A program made the position numbers and the translations under genes. The notes below the pieces were generated by a model. That model saw only the letters and a program-made list of their open reading frames with translations, was not told the DNA's origin and did no database searches. DNA of 64,000 nucleotides, from the NCBI RefSeq assembly GCF_034313845.1, contig NZ_JAVIWN010000001.1; one strand, written 5' to 3'. Within the stretch, counting starts at the first letter, position 1, and every line of letters begins with the position of its first letter. Of this stretch, positions 31,430 through 40,640 are shown piece after piece. Source of the stretch: Actimicrobium sp034313845. GTDB taxonomy: Bacteria > Pseudomonadota > Gammaproteobacteria > Burkholderiales > Burkholderiaceae_D.

Positions 31430-32527
31430 ATGAGCGAAAAAACCGAACAACCCACCGATAAAAAAATCGAGGATGCGCGCGAAAAAGGTCAGGTGCCCGT
31501 CAGTCGTGACATGGCGCGACTGGCCACTTTCTTTGTCATCGGGTTGCTGGCATTCGTCACTGAAAAGCTCTGGCACGCCGGTATTGACAGCTTGTTCGAT
31601 CTGGCCTTCCAGCGCATCGGTTCACCATTCGTCCCGGCCATGCTGGAAATGGTCACCAGTGCTGGCAAGCTGATACTGGTCATTTTCGGTGCCGTAGCGA
31701 TCACTGGCGCGGTGGTGGCCATCATGGCGTTCTGGGGACAGTTTGGCATTTTGTTGTCGGCTAAAGCGCTCGAACCCAAACTGGACAAACTCAATCCCGT
31801 TCAAGGGATGATGCAACTGTTCTCCAAGAAAAAGCTGGTCGAACTGGTGGTCTCGTTAGGCAAAGCCATTCTGATTGGATACGTGATGTTTGTGATCATT
31901 CAGGATCAGTTGCCAACCATTCTGAAGTTATCGGGGGGCGCTCCACAAGACGTGTATTACGGTTTTGTCGAATTATTATTTTCGATCTTCAAGATCGCGG
32001 TTGGTATCTGCTTCAGTTTTTCGCTGGTGGACCTCGTCTCTCAGCGTTTTTTTCATACCAAGTCGCTGATGATGAGCATGGATGAGATCAAGCGCGAGTA
32101 CAAGGAGTCGGAGGGCGATCCGCTGGTCAAGGGCACGCGCAAGCAGCTGGCACAGGAGTGGGCCAATGAAGAACCGGCCGCGCGTACTGAAAACGCCAAT
32201 GCGGTGGTCGTCAACCCTACGCATTTTGCGATCGCCCTGTTTTATGATTTTGATGCCCCAGCGGTTCCGGTGGTGCTGGCCAAGGGCAAGGACGAGACCG
32301 CTCAGTTGATGATAGCGCGCGCGCACGAACTCAAAATCCCTGTGATCCGTCACGTCTGGTTAGCCCGCACCCTGTATGCGACCGCAAAACCCGACAATCC
32401 GATTCCGAAAGCCAGCTACGATTCGGTGGCATATGTGTATGCGTTGATTCAGGAAATGCGGGACAGCGGTGACTTCAAGCCACTGACCGAACTTGAAATG
32501 TATGGGAACCCGCCGACCGATGACTGA
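31430..32527 (+). CDS. sctU: SctU, autocleaving export switch (FlhB/HrcU family)
   Basis: A 365-residue protein with four N-terminal membrane helices and a cytoplasmic domain bearing the NPTH self-cleavage site (AVVVNPTHFAIALFYD). The N-terminus MSEKTEQPTDKKIEDAREKG is typical of the family. Cleavage between N and P switches substrate choice together with SctP. Ribosome site GGAGGG lies before the ATG. It is the last gene of the secretion run; a 255-base spacer with no recognisable gene follows before folE. Confidence 0.96.
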   Translation: MSEKTEQPTDKKIEDAREKGQVPVSRDMARLATFFVIGLLAFVTEKLWHAGIDSLFDLAFQRIGSPFVPAMLEMVTSAGKLILVIFGAVAITGAVVAIMAFWGQFGILLSAKALEPKLDKLNPVQGMMQLFSKKKLVELVVSLGKAILIGYVMFVIIQDQLPTILKLSGGAPQDVYYGFVELLFSIFKIAVGICFSFSLVDLVSQRFFHTKSLMMSMDEIKREYKESEGDPLVKGTRKQLAQEWANEEPAARTENANAVVVNPTHFAIALFYDFDAPAVPVVLAKGKDETAQLMIARAHELKIPVIRHVWLARTLYATAKPDNPIPKASYDSVAYVYALIQEMRDSGDFKPLTELEMYGNPPTDD

Positions 32528-32782
32528 CCGTTTCAGTTTCACCATTGAACGCTATCATCGCTGCCGCACGGTGAGGCTGGTGCGGGTATGGGGAACAGGG
32601 AACAGATGGACTCGCTTGTCGTGGTTTTCGACATTGGCGACGCAAACCTGGATAGTGGCTTTTCATTTTTAACCGCAAGTCTTGCCTGACGCGCACTTTG
32701 CGCAATTCAGATAACATAGACCTCCCTGGTATTGGGAGCCGTCGCTTCCAGCCCGGGTCGATTTTTTTTCATTCAGCTAACA

Positions 32783-33502
32783 ATGAACCCAACGACTCCC
32801 TCAAATGAAGTAAAAACACCTGTCGCGCTCCCCGTGTCGCAGACCATCCGCCAACGTATTATCGCGAGCAAGACCCGCTTTCATGCTAACGACAACATTG
32901 CCGACTTTATCAAGCCGGGAGAGTTGGACGCCTTGCTGGAAGAGGTGCAAGGCAAGCTGCACGGCGTACTGCAGAGTCTGGTAATCGATACCGACAGCGA
33001 TCACAATACTCAGGATACGGGGCGCCGGGTCGCCAAAATGTTCATCCATGAAGTATTTCGTGGGCGTTATGTGCCGATGCCGGCACTGACGGAATTTCCG
33101 AACGCAGCTCATCTCAATGAGTTGATGATCATCGGTCCTATTACCGTGCGCAGCGCTTGCTCGCATCATTTGTGTCCGATCATCGGACGTATCTGGATCG
33201 GTGTGATGCCCAACGAGCATTCGAATCTGATTGGTCTGTCCAAGTATGCCCGGATAGCCGACTGGATCATGAGTCGACCACAGATTCAGGAAGAGGCGGT
33301 CGTGCAATTGGCCGATATCCTGCAGGACAAGATTCAGCCGGACGGACTGGCCATCGTGATGGAGGCCGATCACTTCTGCATGCACTGGCGTGGCGTGAAG
33401 GATATGGATTCCAAAATGATCAACAGCGTCATGCGCGGATCATTCCTGAAAGACCCAAATTTGCGCCGTGAATTTCTGTCGCTCCGCAACGTCAAAAAAT
33501 AA
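32783..33502 (+). CDS. folE: GTP cyclohydrolase I
   Basis: First enzyme of tetrahydrofolate synthesis: GTP to 7,8-dihydroneopterin triphosphate, a toroidal decamer needing zinc. The zinc-binding block is TVRSACSHHLCPIIGRIWIG, and LIGLSKYARIADWIMSRPQI and EADHFCMHWRGVKD complete the active site. 239 residues. I use the ATG at 32783; the open frame before it is non-coding in character. The BLUF gene follows 13 bases later and is probably co-transcribed. Confidence 0.94.
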   Translation: MNPTTPSNEVKTPVALPVSQTIRQRIIASKTRFHANDNIADFIKPGELDALLEEVQGKLHGVLQSLVIDTDSDHNTQDTGRRVAKMFIHEVFRGRYVPMPALTEFPNAAHLNELMIIGPITVRSACSHHLCPIIGRIWIGVMPNEHSNLIGLSKYARIADWIMSRPQIQEEAVVQLADILQDKIQPDGLAIVMEADHFCMHWRGVKDMDSKMINSVMRGSFLKDPNLRREFLSLRNVKK

Positions 33503-33515
33503 TCGAGGAATCGCC

Positions 33516-33941
33516 ATGTTAGTCCGCTTACTGTATGCAAGTCGCACGGTCGACAAGAACTCGACCGAATTGGTCAACTCCATCATGGCCCAGTCTCGTC
33601 GGAATAATCCGTCGCAAGGCCTGACTGGTATTTTGTGTTTTAGCGGGGATATTTTTATCCAGGTCCTGGAAGGCAGTCGGACCGCAGTCAATGCCTTGTA
33701 TAGCCATATCCTCAAAGATCCGCGTCACACGGGCGTCCAGATTCTGCATTTTGAAGAAATTACCGAGCGGCGTTTTGCTGGCTGGACCATGGGGCAGGTC
33801 AACCTGGCAAAGCTGAATACATCGGTGTTGCTGAAGTATTCCGAATTGCCTGAACTGAATCCTTTTGCGGTATCGGGTCTGGTCTCAATGGCGTTGCTTG
33901 ATGAACTGATCGCCACCGCGTCGATCGTCGGTCGTGCCTGA
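33516..33941 (+). CDS. BLUF-domain blue-light photoreceptor
   Basis: A 141-residue protein that is only a BLUF domain plus a short helical tail. The flavin-binding residues are present: Tyr in VRLLYAS, Asn in RRNNPSQGLTGILC, Gln in IFIQVLEGS, and Trp/Met in FAGWTMG. It should bind FAD and switch a hydrogen-bond network in blue light. There is no output domain, so it must act through a protein partner. Its ribosome site (GAGGAA) is good, and it is 13 nt after folE, whose pterin pathway shares GTP as precursor with flavin synthesis. Confidence 0.92.
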   Translation: MLVRLLYASRTVDKNSTELVNSIMAQSRRNNPSQGLTGILCFSGDIFIQVLEGSRTAVNALYSHILKDPRHTGVQILHFEEITERRFAGWTMGQVNLAKLNTSVLLKYSELPELNPFAVSGLVSMALLDELIATASIVGRA

Positions 33942-34041
33942 CTGAAATTTCTTGGTGGTTATGTTGGCTGGCGCACATCGTACGACACCGGGATGACAGA
34001 TGATTAACATTGTTGATCATTATCTCCCGGAGAGTAACTTC

Positions 34042-34194
34042 ATGAAGCCATCGGACAAAACCCGCTCTGTCGTCTCGTTCATAGCGACAGCGACACTTGC
34101 CTTGCTATGCTTTTCAGCGGGTACGGCCTTGATCGCTAACTGGATGATGGATGGTGAAGGCTTGCCGATAGATATCGCGGCTCCTTTGGAGTAA
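34042..34194 (+). CDS. small single-span membrane protein, 50 aa
   Basis: A short protein (MKPSDKTRSVVSF then IATATLALLCFSAGTALIAN as one membrane helix) ending in a charged GEGLPIDIAAPLE. GGAGAG lies about 9 nt before the ATG at 34042. It is convergent with the next gene, whose stop abuts it (34195). I recognise no family; its composition and ribosome site favour a real gene. Confidence 0.5.
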   Translation: MKPSDKTRSVVSFIATATLALLCFSAGTALIANWMMDGEGLPIDIAAPLE

Positions 34195-35181
34195 CTACTG
34201 CGGATAGAGCGCGTGGCTTCTGGCGTACAAGCGTACCAGTCCCAGCAACGCGTCGATGGCAGGCGTCGCCACCTCCACTTGCAGGCCGATTTCTCGTACC
34301 GCACCAACCAGCGCATCAATTTCGAGAGCGCGTCCGGCCTCCGCATCCTGCAGCATTGATGTCTTGAATGCGCCGAGCTGGCGTGTCAATCGCATTCTTT
34401 CTTCCCCGCTTTGTTCAATGTGGCAGCCGATCCGATTCCCGATGGCAGCGGCTTCCGCCATCGCCTTCAAACAAAAATCTCTTACCAGCGGGTCGTCAAG
34501 CACCTTGTCGGCACTGGCGCCCGTCATCGCCGAGAGCGGATTCATCGTCATGTTGCCCCACAATTTGTACCAGATATCGCGGTGAATATCGGTGCTGGCT
34601 TCGGCATCGAAACCGGCATTGGCGAGCAGGGCCACCAGAGCGGACAGACGTGATGATTGGCTCGGTAAGGCTTCGCCGAGGATCAGACGGTTACCAAAAC
34701 CTGGACGGATCAAGCCGGGCTCCGGTGCACTGCTCGACAGATGCACGACACAGCCGATCAGTTTTTGCACCGGCATTGCCCGCGCGAGGAGCCCGTCAGG
34801 GTCCAGTGATTGCAGGCGCAAGCCTGAAAAGGGGCGTGCCGGTTGTTCAAAAAACCACCACGGGACGCCATTCATGGCGGTAACGATGCAGGTTTCGGGG
34901 CCGAGAAGGGGCGCAATCCGGGTTGCCACGTCGGCGAGCGCCGTCGACTTGACGGCGAGAATCACGATATCCTGGACACCTATCCGGGAAGGCGTATCGT
35001 CCGCCCTGATCATGATGTGACGGATGCCCGTACTGTCCTCGATACGCAGCCCATGCTCACGAACGGCTTCCAACGTTCGGCCACGGGCAACAAGACTGAG
35101 CTGATGGCCATTTTCTTGCTGTGCCAGTCGTGCGGCAAGGAGTCCTCCCACCGCACCCGCGCCATAAATCGCTATCTTCAT
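34195..35181 (-). CDS. 2-dehydropantoate 2-reductase family protein
   Basis: A 328-residue NADPH-dependent reductase of the ketopantoate reductase (PanE/ApbA) family. The N-terminal Rossmann motif is MKIAIYGAGAVGGLLAARL. The catalytic region includes VHLSSSAPEPGLIRPG and KLWGNMTMNPLSAMTGAS, where the Lys and Asn/Ser are the usual substrate-binding residues. PanE makes pantoate for coenzyme A, but many bacteria hold several paralogues with other substrates. No other pantothenate gene is nearby, so I give no symbol. Confidence 0.85.
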   Translation of the reverse strand: MKIAIYGAGAVGGLLAARLAQQENGHQLSLVARGRTLEAVREHGLRIEDSTGIRHIMIRADDTPSRIGVQDIVILAVKSTALADVATRIAPLLGPETCIVTAMNGVPWWFFEQPARPFSGLRLQSLDPDGLLARAMPVQKLIGCVVHLSSSAPEPGLIRPGFGNRLILGEALPSQSSRLSALVALLANAGFDAEASTDIHRDIWYKLWGNMTMNPLSAMTGASADKVLDDPLVRDFCLKAMAEAAAIGNRIGCHIEQSGEERMRLTRQLGAFKTSMLQDAEAGRALEIDALVGAVREIGLQVEVATPAIDALLGLVRLYARSHALYPQ

Positions 35182-35220
35182 TTTGGGTTTCTCTCAGTTC
35201 GTTATACCGGTTGTTTCTGT

Positions 35221-36045
35221 TCAGGCACCCACTATCCAGCCCTCGAGCGGATCAAAGTCTGGCAAGCCGAAACGTGAGTCGCGGCGCTGCCATGCCCAGG
35301 CGGCCAGCACGCCACAGAGGGCTGCATCTAGCAAGTCGCCGCTGGCGTCATCAAGGAGGGCGGCACGATGCGGTCCGGCGTCGAGCTGGATGGCAAAGCG
35401 GTGATCGCCGCGTTCAAGATGGTCGAGAATCATCGCACGTGCGTCATGGCGTGCGGGCGTTTGCTTCGTACGATCATCGTTCTTGTAGGAAGCGCGGGTA
35501 ATCGAACGCGCCAGCATGCCCGGATAGCCTTCCAGCGCGATGCGCTGCGGATCGCCGGCATCGATACCGGGCAGCGTCACACCGGCAGTTCGCAATAGCG
35601 GCACGCCGGCGTGCAACATGTAGGCAACTGGCGGGTTAACCCATTTCATCGAGGATGACGATCCGGCTGGAATATCCGTTGCCCGATGAGCGAATTTGCC
35701 TCCTACCGGACGGGCATCACAGAATGCCTTGAACGTCGTACGCATTTCGGATCGGGACAGAGATGCCAGATGCGTCATCAGTGCCGGCCATGTGACAGGC
35801 CAGTGCAGGTGTTCAACGAGTTCACGCGGTAACGAAAATGGGAAGTCAAAGGCCCCCAGCCATGGCCCGGGTTGCTGCAGCCACTGCGCGAAGCTGGCGA
35901 AGTCGGGGAGTGCTTGCAAGTTTTCAAGGTGCCAGGTTTCAGCAATCAAATGCCCCGAGGCGATGGTAATGGTTTTGCGACGCGTGGGTGCCGAGGTGAA
36001 GTCGACGCCATGCAATAACCAGCTTGATTCCGGATCGAGATGCAT
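35221..36045 (-). CDS. DUF429 family protein (predicted nuclease fold)
   Basis: A 274-residue soluble protein. HGVDFTSAPTRRKTITIASG at the N-terminus and AFDFPFSLPRELVEHL carry the paired acidic residues of the RNase H-like DUF429 family. ALEGYPGMLARSI and HDARAMILDHL, and a C-terminal GDLLDAALCGVLAAWAW with its Asp, complete the conserved pattern. Function is unknown. It is 39 nt upstream-adjacent to the PanE-like gene on the same strand, so the two may be co-transcribed. Confidence 0.7.
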   Translation of the reverse strand: MHLDPESSWLLHGVDFTSAPTRRKTITIASGHLIAETWHLENLQALPDFASFAQWLQQPGPWLGAFDFPFSLPRELVEHLHWPVTWPALMTHLASLSRSEMRTTFKAFCDARPVGGKFAHRATDIPAGSSSSMKWVNPPVAYMLHAGVPLLRTAGVTLPGIDAGDPQRIALEGYPGMLARSITRASYKNDDRTKQTPARHDARAMILDHLERGDHRFAIQLDAGPHRAALLDDASGDLLDAALCGVLAAWAWQRRDSRFGLPDFDPLEGWIVGA

Positions 36046-36091
36046 TGTGTGCGATGAAGTGAAAGTGCCACTATTCTACCGGGCAATAAAA

Positions 36092-36113
36092 AAAGGCACC
36101 CGAAGGTGCCTTT
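36092..36113 (-). terminator. rho-independent terminator after the porin gene
   Basis: Hairpin AAAGGCACC-ttcg-GGTGCCTTT followed on the minus strand by a run of T. It lies 42 bases past the porin stop codon and before the DUF429 gene, which therefore needs its own promoter. Confidence 0.85.
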
Positions 36114-36154
36114 CAATCAACCATGCATTGCAGCAGGCTTGCGCCTGCAAGCAA

Positions 36155-37249
36155 TTAGAACGTGTGGCGAACGCCGACGTTGAACAGGTTGTCGGTTTGG
36201 CCAAGGCCACCGGCATTCATGTTTGCGAGGCCGTCGTTAGACAAACGTGCATACGATGTGTACAGGTTGGTACGCTTTGACAGCGCATAGGTGTAACCCA
36301 GAGCAACTTGGTCCGAATTAGCATTGCTCAGGACTTTGTTCGTGCGCTTGGTGTAGTCCACCAGGAAAGTGCTTGCGCCGAAAGGAACGGTTGCGCCGAT
36401 CATGTAGTCGCGACGATCAAGGCGGGTAGCGATCGATGCATCGCTCTTGACGGTGTCAGCAGCAGCGTGTGCTTTGACCATACCGAAGTCATAAGTGCCG
36501 CCCAGCAGGGTGGTTTTTACTTTGTCGGTTGGAACAGCAGCGATGACTGGGGTTGCGCCAACAGCTGACGCGCTGATTGCAGCGATGTCAGAAACGTTGT
36601 GGACCAATGCAACCATCACAGGGCCGTTTGCATATTGCAAGGCGCCTGAGATTTGACGGCCGGTGGTGTTGTTACCAGCGACTTCGCCGAAACCGTATTC
36701 AAATTGACCTGAGAAACCGGCCAGGTTTGGTGTTTCGTATTTGATGGCATTGTTCATACGACCGCTGTTCAGGCCCATGGCACCAGGAGTACCGTTTGCC
36801 GACTTGGTCGTGTCGTTTGTGCCGCCTTGACTGAAGAAGCGAGTTGCATCGCCGGCCAGACCAATACGGAATGGATCAAGTGCGTCGAGGTTGTCGCGCA
36901 GCAGGGTGTTCTGACGACCCAGTTTGACGGCGCCGAAGTCACCTTGCAGACCAACGAACGATTGACGGCCGAATGCTGTATTGCCTTGACCGAAACCACC
37001 GGTGTCGACATTGAGACCTGTTTCCAGGGTGAACAGACCTTTCAGGCCGTTACCGAGATCTTCAACACCGCGGAAGCCCAAACGGCTGCCCGACTGGATA
37101 CCGCTGTTCAGTGCTGTCGTTGTGGCTGTGCCATTGTCATCACGGGAGATACCCATGTCGACAACACCATAGACGGTCACGGATGACTGGGCTGCTGCCG
37201 AGCCAGCGATGGTGCCGAGGATGGCGAGTGCGAGTAGCGATTTTTTCAT
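36155..37249 (-). CDS. general porin (Burkholderiales Porin_4 family)
   Basis: A 364-residue trimeric outer-membrane porin. Signal peptide MKKSLLALAILGTIAGSAAA, then QSSVTVYGVVDMGISRDDNG, the standard N-terminus of betaproteobacterial porins. GSRLGFRGVEDLGNGLKGLF and RQSFVGLQGDFGAVKLGRQN follow, and the protein ends NLFNVGVRHTF with the C-terminal Phe needed for assembly. I use the ATG at 37249, which starts the signal peptide, not the upstream in-frame codon at 37297. Its codon choice suggests high expression. Confidence 0.95.
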   Translation of the reverse strand: MKKSLLALAILGTIAGSAAAQSSVTVYGVVDMGISRDDNGTATTTALNSGIQSGSRLGFRGVEDLGNGLKGLFTLETGLNVDTGGFGQGNTAFGRQSFVGLQGDFGAVKLGRQNTLLRDNLDALDPFRIGLAGDATRFFSQGGTNDTTKSANGTPGAMGLNSGRMNNAIKYETPNLAGFSGQFEYGFGEVAGNNTTGRQISGALQYANGPVMVALVHNVSDIAAISASAVGATPVIAAVPTDKVKTTLLGGTYDFGMVKAHAAADTVKSDASIATRLDRRDYMIGATVPFGASTFLVDYTKRTNKVLSNANSDQVALGYTYALSKRTNLYTSYARLSNDGLANMNAGGLGQTDNLFNVGVRHTF

Positions 37250-37684
37250 TGTGAAATTTCCTAGTAGTGAAAACAAAAGTTGTCGGGGAATTACCATAAC
37301 AATCCCACAATAGTGTAGAGATCCGCCATGACATCTTGATGACTAAGCGACTAGATACTTTGCCAATCATTCCGTCAGATAAGACTGATCTCGCTCAAGT
37401 AAGTTGCACTATCGTTAAAACTGTTTTTGAGTGATCCGCACTGCTTTATGGCAACGCAACAATCAACAGGCCGAAGTCTAGCCTATGTTGGCGGCTGGCG
37501 TTAACAACCAACCACAGGACTGTCTCTGTTTTGCAACGCATTGACTTTTCATTTGTTTGCGTTGCACCAATCAGGCCGGCGTTTTGGTGCGAACAAGTGC
37601 CTTGCAAAATGTAGTCGAGACAACGAATGAATTGTCTCGGCTAATCAGTCAGGCTGATGCATTGCGGGATAAAGGGCGAATGCC
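37250..37684. other. intergenic region between porin and minE
   Basis: A 435-base spacer between the porin (leftward, starting here) and the end of the leftward min operon. It must hold the porin promoter. I see no clear gene, no RNA gene that I recognise and no strong terminator for the min operon. The small plus frame 37557-37994 overlaps minE and looks like a shadow. Confidence 0.4.
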
Positions 37685-37948
37685 TCAAGCCCCAGGGGCG
37701 GCATCGGGAAGTACCACGTTGACATCGAGCACCTCCAGATTTCCCTGTCGATCCAGCGAAATTTTGATGTCGTCGGCATTGACTTTGGTGTACTTGGAAA
37801 TCACCGCAATCAATTCCTTGTGCAGTGCCGGCAAGAAGTCCGGCCCGGAGCGGCCATTGCGCTCGCGCGCAATGATAATTTGCAATCGTTCTTTGGCTGC
37901 ACTGGCCGTTTTAGGCTTGCTGGCAAATAAGAAGGATAAGAGAGCCAT
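37685..37948 (-). CDS. minE: MinE, division-site topological specificity factor
   Basis: An 87-residue protein that stimulates MinD ATPase and drives pole-to-pole oscillation. The N-terminal anti-MinCD helix region includes AKERLQIIIARERNG, and the C-terminal dimer domain includes ELIAVISKYTKVNADDIKI. Its start codon follows the minD stop without a gap (TAAATG), so translation is coupled. Confidence 0.95.
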   Translation of the reverse strand: MALLSFLFASKPKTASAAKERLQIIIARERNGRSGPDFLPALHKELIAVISKYTKVNADDIKISLDRQGNLEVLDVNVVLPDAAPGA

Positions 37949-38764
37949 TTATTTCCCCCTGAAAATACGCTGCAGGAAACCCGGTTTTTCATAGGTCGTG
38001 AATTTCAGCGGCACGTCTTCGCCGAGGAAGCGCGAGACAAGGTCCTGATAAGCCTGGGACACGTCACTGCCTTCAATGTGAATAGCCGGGTTGCCTTGAT
38101 TCGACGCCGCCAGCACGGATTCTGATTCGGGAATAATCCCAACCAGCGGAATACGCAAGATTTCCTGTACGTCGGTGTAGGACAGCATTTCGCCCGATTC
38201 GACACGCTTCGGGACGTAGCGGGTGATCAGCAGATGTTCCTTGACGGGTTCGCCGCCATTTTGGGCACGGCGTGATTTGGCCTGGATGATGCCGAGGATG
38301 CGGTCAGAGTCGCGCACCGAAGACACTTCGGGATTGGTCACGATAATGGCTTCATCCGCAAAGGTCAGCGCCATCACTGCGCCACGTTCGATACCCGCCG
38401 GCGAATCGCAAATAATATATTCGAATCCCATGCCATCGAGATCCTTCAGAACGCGCTCGACGCCGTCTTCTGTCAACGCATCTTTGTCACGGGTCTGTGA
38501 CGCAGGTAGCACAAACAAATTCTCGCAATGTTTGTCCTTGATCAATGCCTGATTCAATGTGGCTTCACCGTTGATGACGTTGATCAGATCATAGACAACT
38601 CGTCGTTCGCATCCCATGATCAAATCGAGATTACGCAAGCCAACATCAAAATCGAGGACGGCGGTTTTATGACCCCGCAGGGCGAGCCCGGAGGCAAAGC
38701 TTGCGCTAGACGTGGTTTTGCCAACTCCACCTTTGCCGGACGTTACAACAATGACTTTTGCCAC
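37949..38764 (-). CDS. minD: MinD, septum-site membrane ATPase
   Basis: A 271-residue ParA/MinD ATPase. The deviant Walker A is VVTSGKGGVGKTTSSASF, followed by VLDFDVGLRNLDLIMGCERR. The amphipathic membrane-targeting helix at the C-terminus is KPGFLQRIFRGK. It recruits MinC to the membrane and oscillates with MinE. Order minC-minD-minE, all leftward, with a 29-nt gap from minC. Confidence 0.97.
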   Translation of the reverse strand: MAKVIVVTSGKGGVGKTTSSASFASGLALRGHKTAVLDFDVGLRNLDLIMGCERRVVYDLINVINGEATLNQALIKDKHCENLFVLPASQTRDKDALTEDGVERVLKDLDGMGFEYIICDSPAGIERGAVMALTFADEAIIVTNPEVSSVRDSDRILGIIQAKSRRAQNGGEPVKEHLLITRYVPKRVESGEMLSYTDVQEILRIPLVGIIPESESVLAASNQGNPAIHIEGSDVSQAYQDLVSRFLGEDVPLKFTTYEKPGFLQRIFRGK

Positions 38765-38793
38765 AAATGGGCTCCTTTCAGAAACGATATGAA

Positions 38794-39534
38794 TTATGAA
38801 TTTACCGATAGTACGTCGAGACGATCACCAACAAGCCGAATTTGTACGGCGTGGTTGGCTAATCCTTGCGGGTAGCCGTTTTCGAAGGTGCGGTAGATGC
38901 CTGCAATCGATACCAGTTCGGCTTCCATCAGCGACGTAAAAATACGTGCATCGGCATTTCCGCTGGCCCCGGCCAGTGCACGTCCGCGCAAAGGCGCGTA
39001 GACATGAATGCTGCCGTCGGCGATAACTTCGGCACCGTTGTTGACTGCTGCCGTGATGATCAGGTCACAGCCGCGCGCATAGACGCGCTGCCCGGCACGT
39101 ACCGGCGTATCAACAATCATGGTGCCCATGGCAGCGGCTGCAGCGATGGGAGGAGTAACGACAGCGGTAACGACAGGTCGCGCCGGTTCCGGCGTTGCGG
39201 CTGTGCGTGGCTTGACGCTGCGGTCCAGCGTCAGACCGTTGGCCAGGATATCGGCTTCCATGCCAGGCGGCGCGTTGCGCACCGCCACGGCATGCAATCG
39301 ATACGACTTGAGCAAGCCGACCAATACGGACCAGTCCGGTCGCGTGCCGGTCAGGTCGAGGTCACCGATGTCAATGACGGCGAGCTCATCGTCGAAAAAA
39401 TCGGCTTCGCCTCCGGTCATGTCGCGCATTGCGGCGTCGAGCTTCGCCGGATCGGTCTGATGCAGGATCGCCGAGATGGCGACAACGGTCGAAATCTTGA
39501 TGTCTATCGGCTTGCCAGTCTGATTTTTTTGCAT
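38794..39534 (-). CDS. minC: MinC, FtsZ polymerisation inhibitor
   Basis: A 246-residue division inhibitor. The N-terminal domain starts IDIKISTVVAISAILH. A proline/alanine linker (PEPARPVVTAVVTPPIAAAA) leads to the C-terminal beta-helix, recognised by PVRAGQRVYARGCDLIITAA, VIADGSIHVYAPLRGRALAG and AELVSIAGIY. I choose the ATG at 39534; the open frame upstream to 39603 lacks family character. No good ribosome site is visible before it, which is odd for a core gene. Confidence 0.93.
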   Translation of the reverse strand: MQKNQTGKPIDIKISTVVAISAILHQTDPAKLDAAMRDMTGGEADFFDDELAVIDIGDLDLTGTRPDWSVLVGLLKSYRLHAVAVRNAPPGMEADILANGLTLDRSVKPRTAATPEPARPVVTAVVTPPIAAAAAMGTMIVDTPVRAGQRVYARGCDLIITAAVNNGAEVIADGSIHVYAPLRGRALAGASGNADARIFTSLMEAELVSIAGIYRTFENGYPQGLANHAVQIRLVGDRLDVLSVNS

Positions 39535-39740
39535 GGGGAAAGTGGTGGGGCTTAACGCATTGTTGCTGCTCAGACAGTGTGTCTGGCAGGATCGAAACCG
39601 CATTATACCGTCTCGCTTTGAGCGAATTCCTGCCTTATCTCAGTGTTATTGCAGGAGGTAGCCAGGAACGTCGGTTTCGCAAAAACGGCCCGGCGGTTTT
39701 TGGCGCGCGTGTAGAATCACTTCCTTTTTGTCAGGCTGCC

Positions 39741-40640
39741 ATGTGGTTCAAGAATCTCCAGATTTATCGTCTTCCTGCTCCTTGGGATATGGATGCCGAG
39801 CGGCTTGAAGCAGCGCTCGCTCCCCAGACTTTCCAGCCATGCACGAGCCTCGACATGCAAACCCAGGGCTGGATTTCGCCGCGCGAAAACGGCATGCTGG
39901 TCCACACGGTCAACAAGCAATTACTCATCGCCTTGGGCACTGAAAAGAAGTTATTGCCGGCCAGCGTGATCAATCAGGTAGCGAAAGCGCGGGCCGGTGA
40001 GATCGAAGAGCAGCAAGGTTTCAAGCCGGGCCGCAAGCAAATGAAAGAGATCAAGGAACAGGTCACCGATGAATTGCTGCCGCGTGCATTCAGCATCAAT
40101 CGCACCACCTGGACCTGGATTGATCCCGTCAACGGCTGGCTGGTCATTGACGCCGGGACAGCAGGCAAGGCCGACGAAGTACTCAAATTGCTCATCAAAG
40201 GGATCGAGAAATTGCCGATGGAAAGCCTGCATGTCGTGCAGTCACCCGTAGCCGCGATGACCGAGTGGCTGATGGCCGACGCGCCCAAAGGGTTCACGGT
40301 CGATCAGGATACCGAGCTGCGTGCGGGTGGCGAGAGCAAGGCGACCGTGCGCTACGTCAAGCAAACCATCGAGCCGGTCGACGTCCAGCGTCACATCGCG
40401 GACGGCAAGCAATGTACGCGTCTGGCCATGACCTGGAATGATCGTATTTCCTTCGTGCTGACCGAGTCGCTGACGGTCAAGCGCATCACGCCGCTCGACA
40501 TCATCAAGGAAAGTGCCGACACCGGCGCACGGGATGACGACGAGCGTTTCGATGGCGACATGATGTTGATGACCGGCGAGTTGGCCAAAATGCTGGATGA
40601 TCTGGTGTTCGCACTGGGCGGGCAAATGCAGCCGAAATAA
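39741..40640 (+). CDS. rdgC: RdgC, recombination-associated DNA-binding protein
   Basis: A 299-residue nucleoid-associated ring protein that limits RecA function. MWFKNLQIYRLPAPWDMDAE, PCTSLDMQTQGWISPREN and RKQMKEIKEQVTDELLPRAF are hallmark segments. The open frame begins earlier, but the family starts at this MWFKN. It is divergent from minC, with about 200 bases of shared control region. Confidence 0.95.
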   Translation: MWFKNLQIYRLPAPWDMDAERLEAALAPQTFQPCTSLDMQTQGWISPRENGMLVHTVNKQLLIALGTEKKLLPASVINQVAKARAGEIEEQQGFKPGRKQMKEIKEQVTDELLPRAFSINRTTWTWIDPVNGWLVIDAGTAGKADEVLKLLIKGIEKLPMESLHVVQSPVAAMTEWLMADAPKGFTVDQDTELRAGGESKATVRYVKQTIEPVDVQRHIADGKQCTRLAMTWNDRISFVLTESLTVKRITPLDIIKESADTGARDDDERFDGDMMLMTGELAKMLDDLVFALGGQMQPK

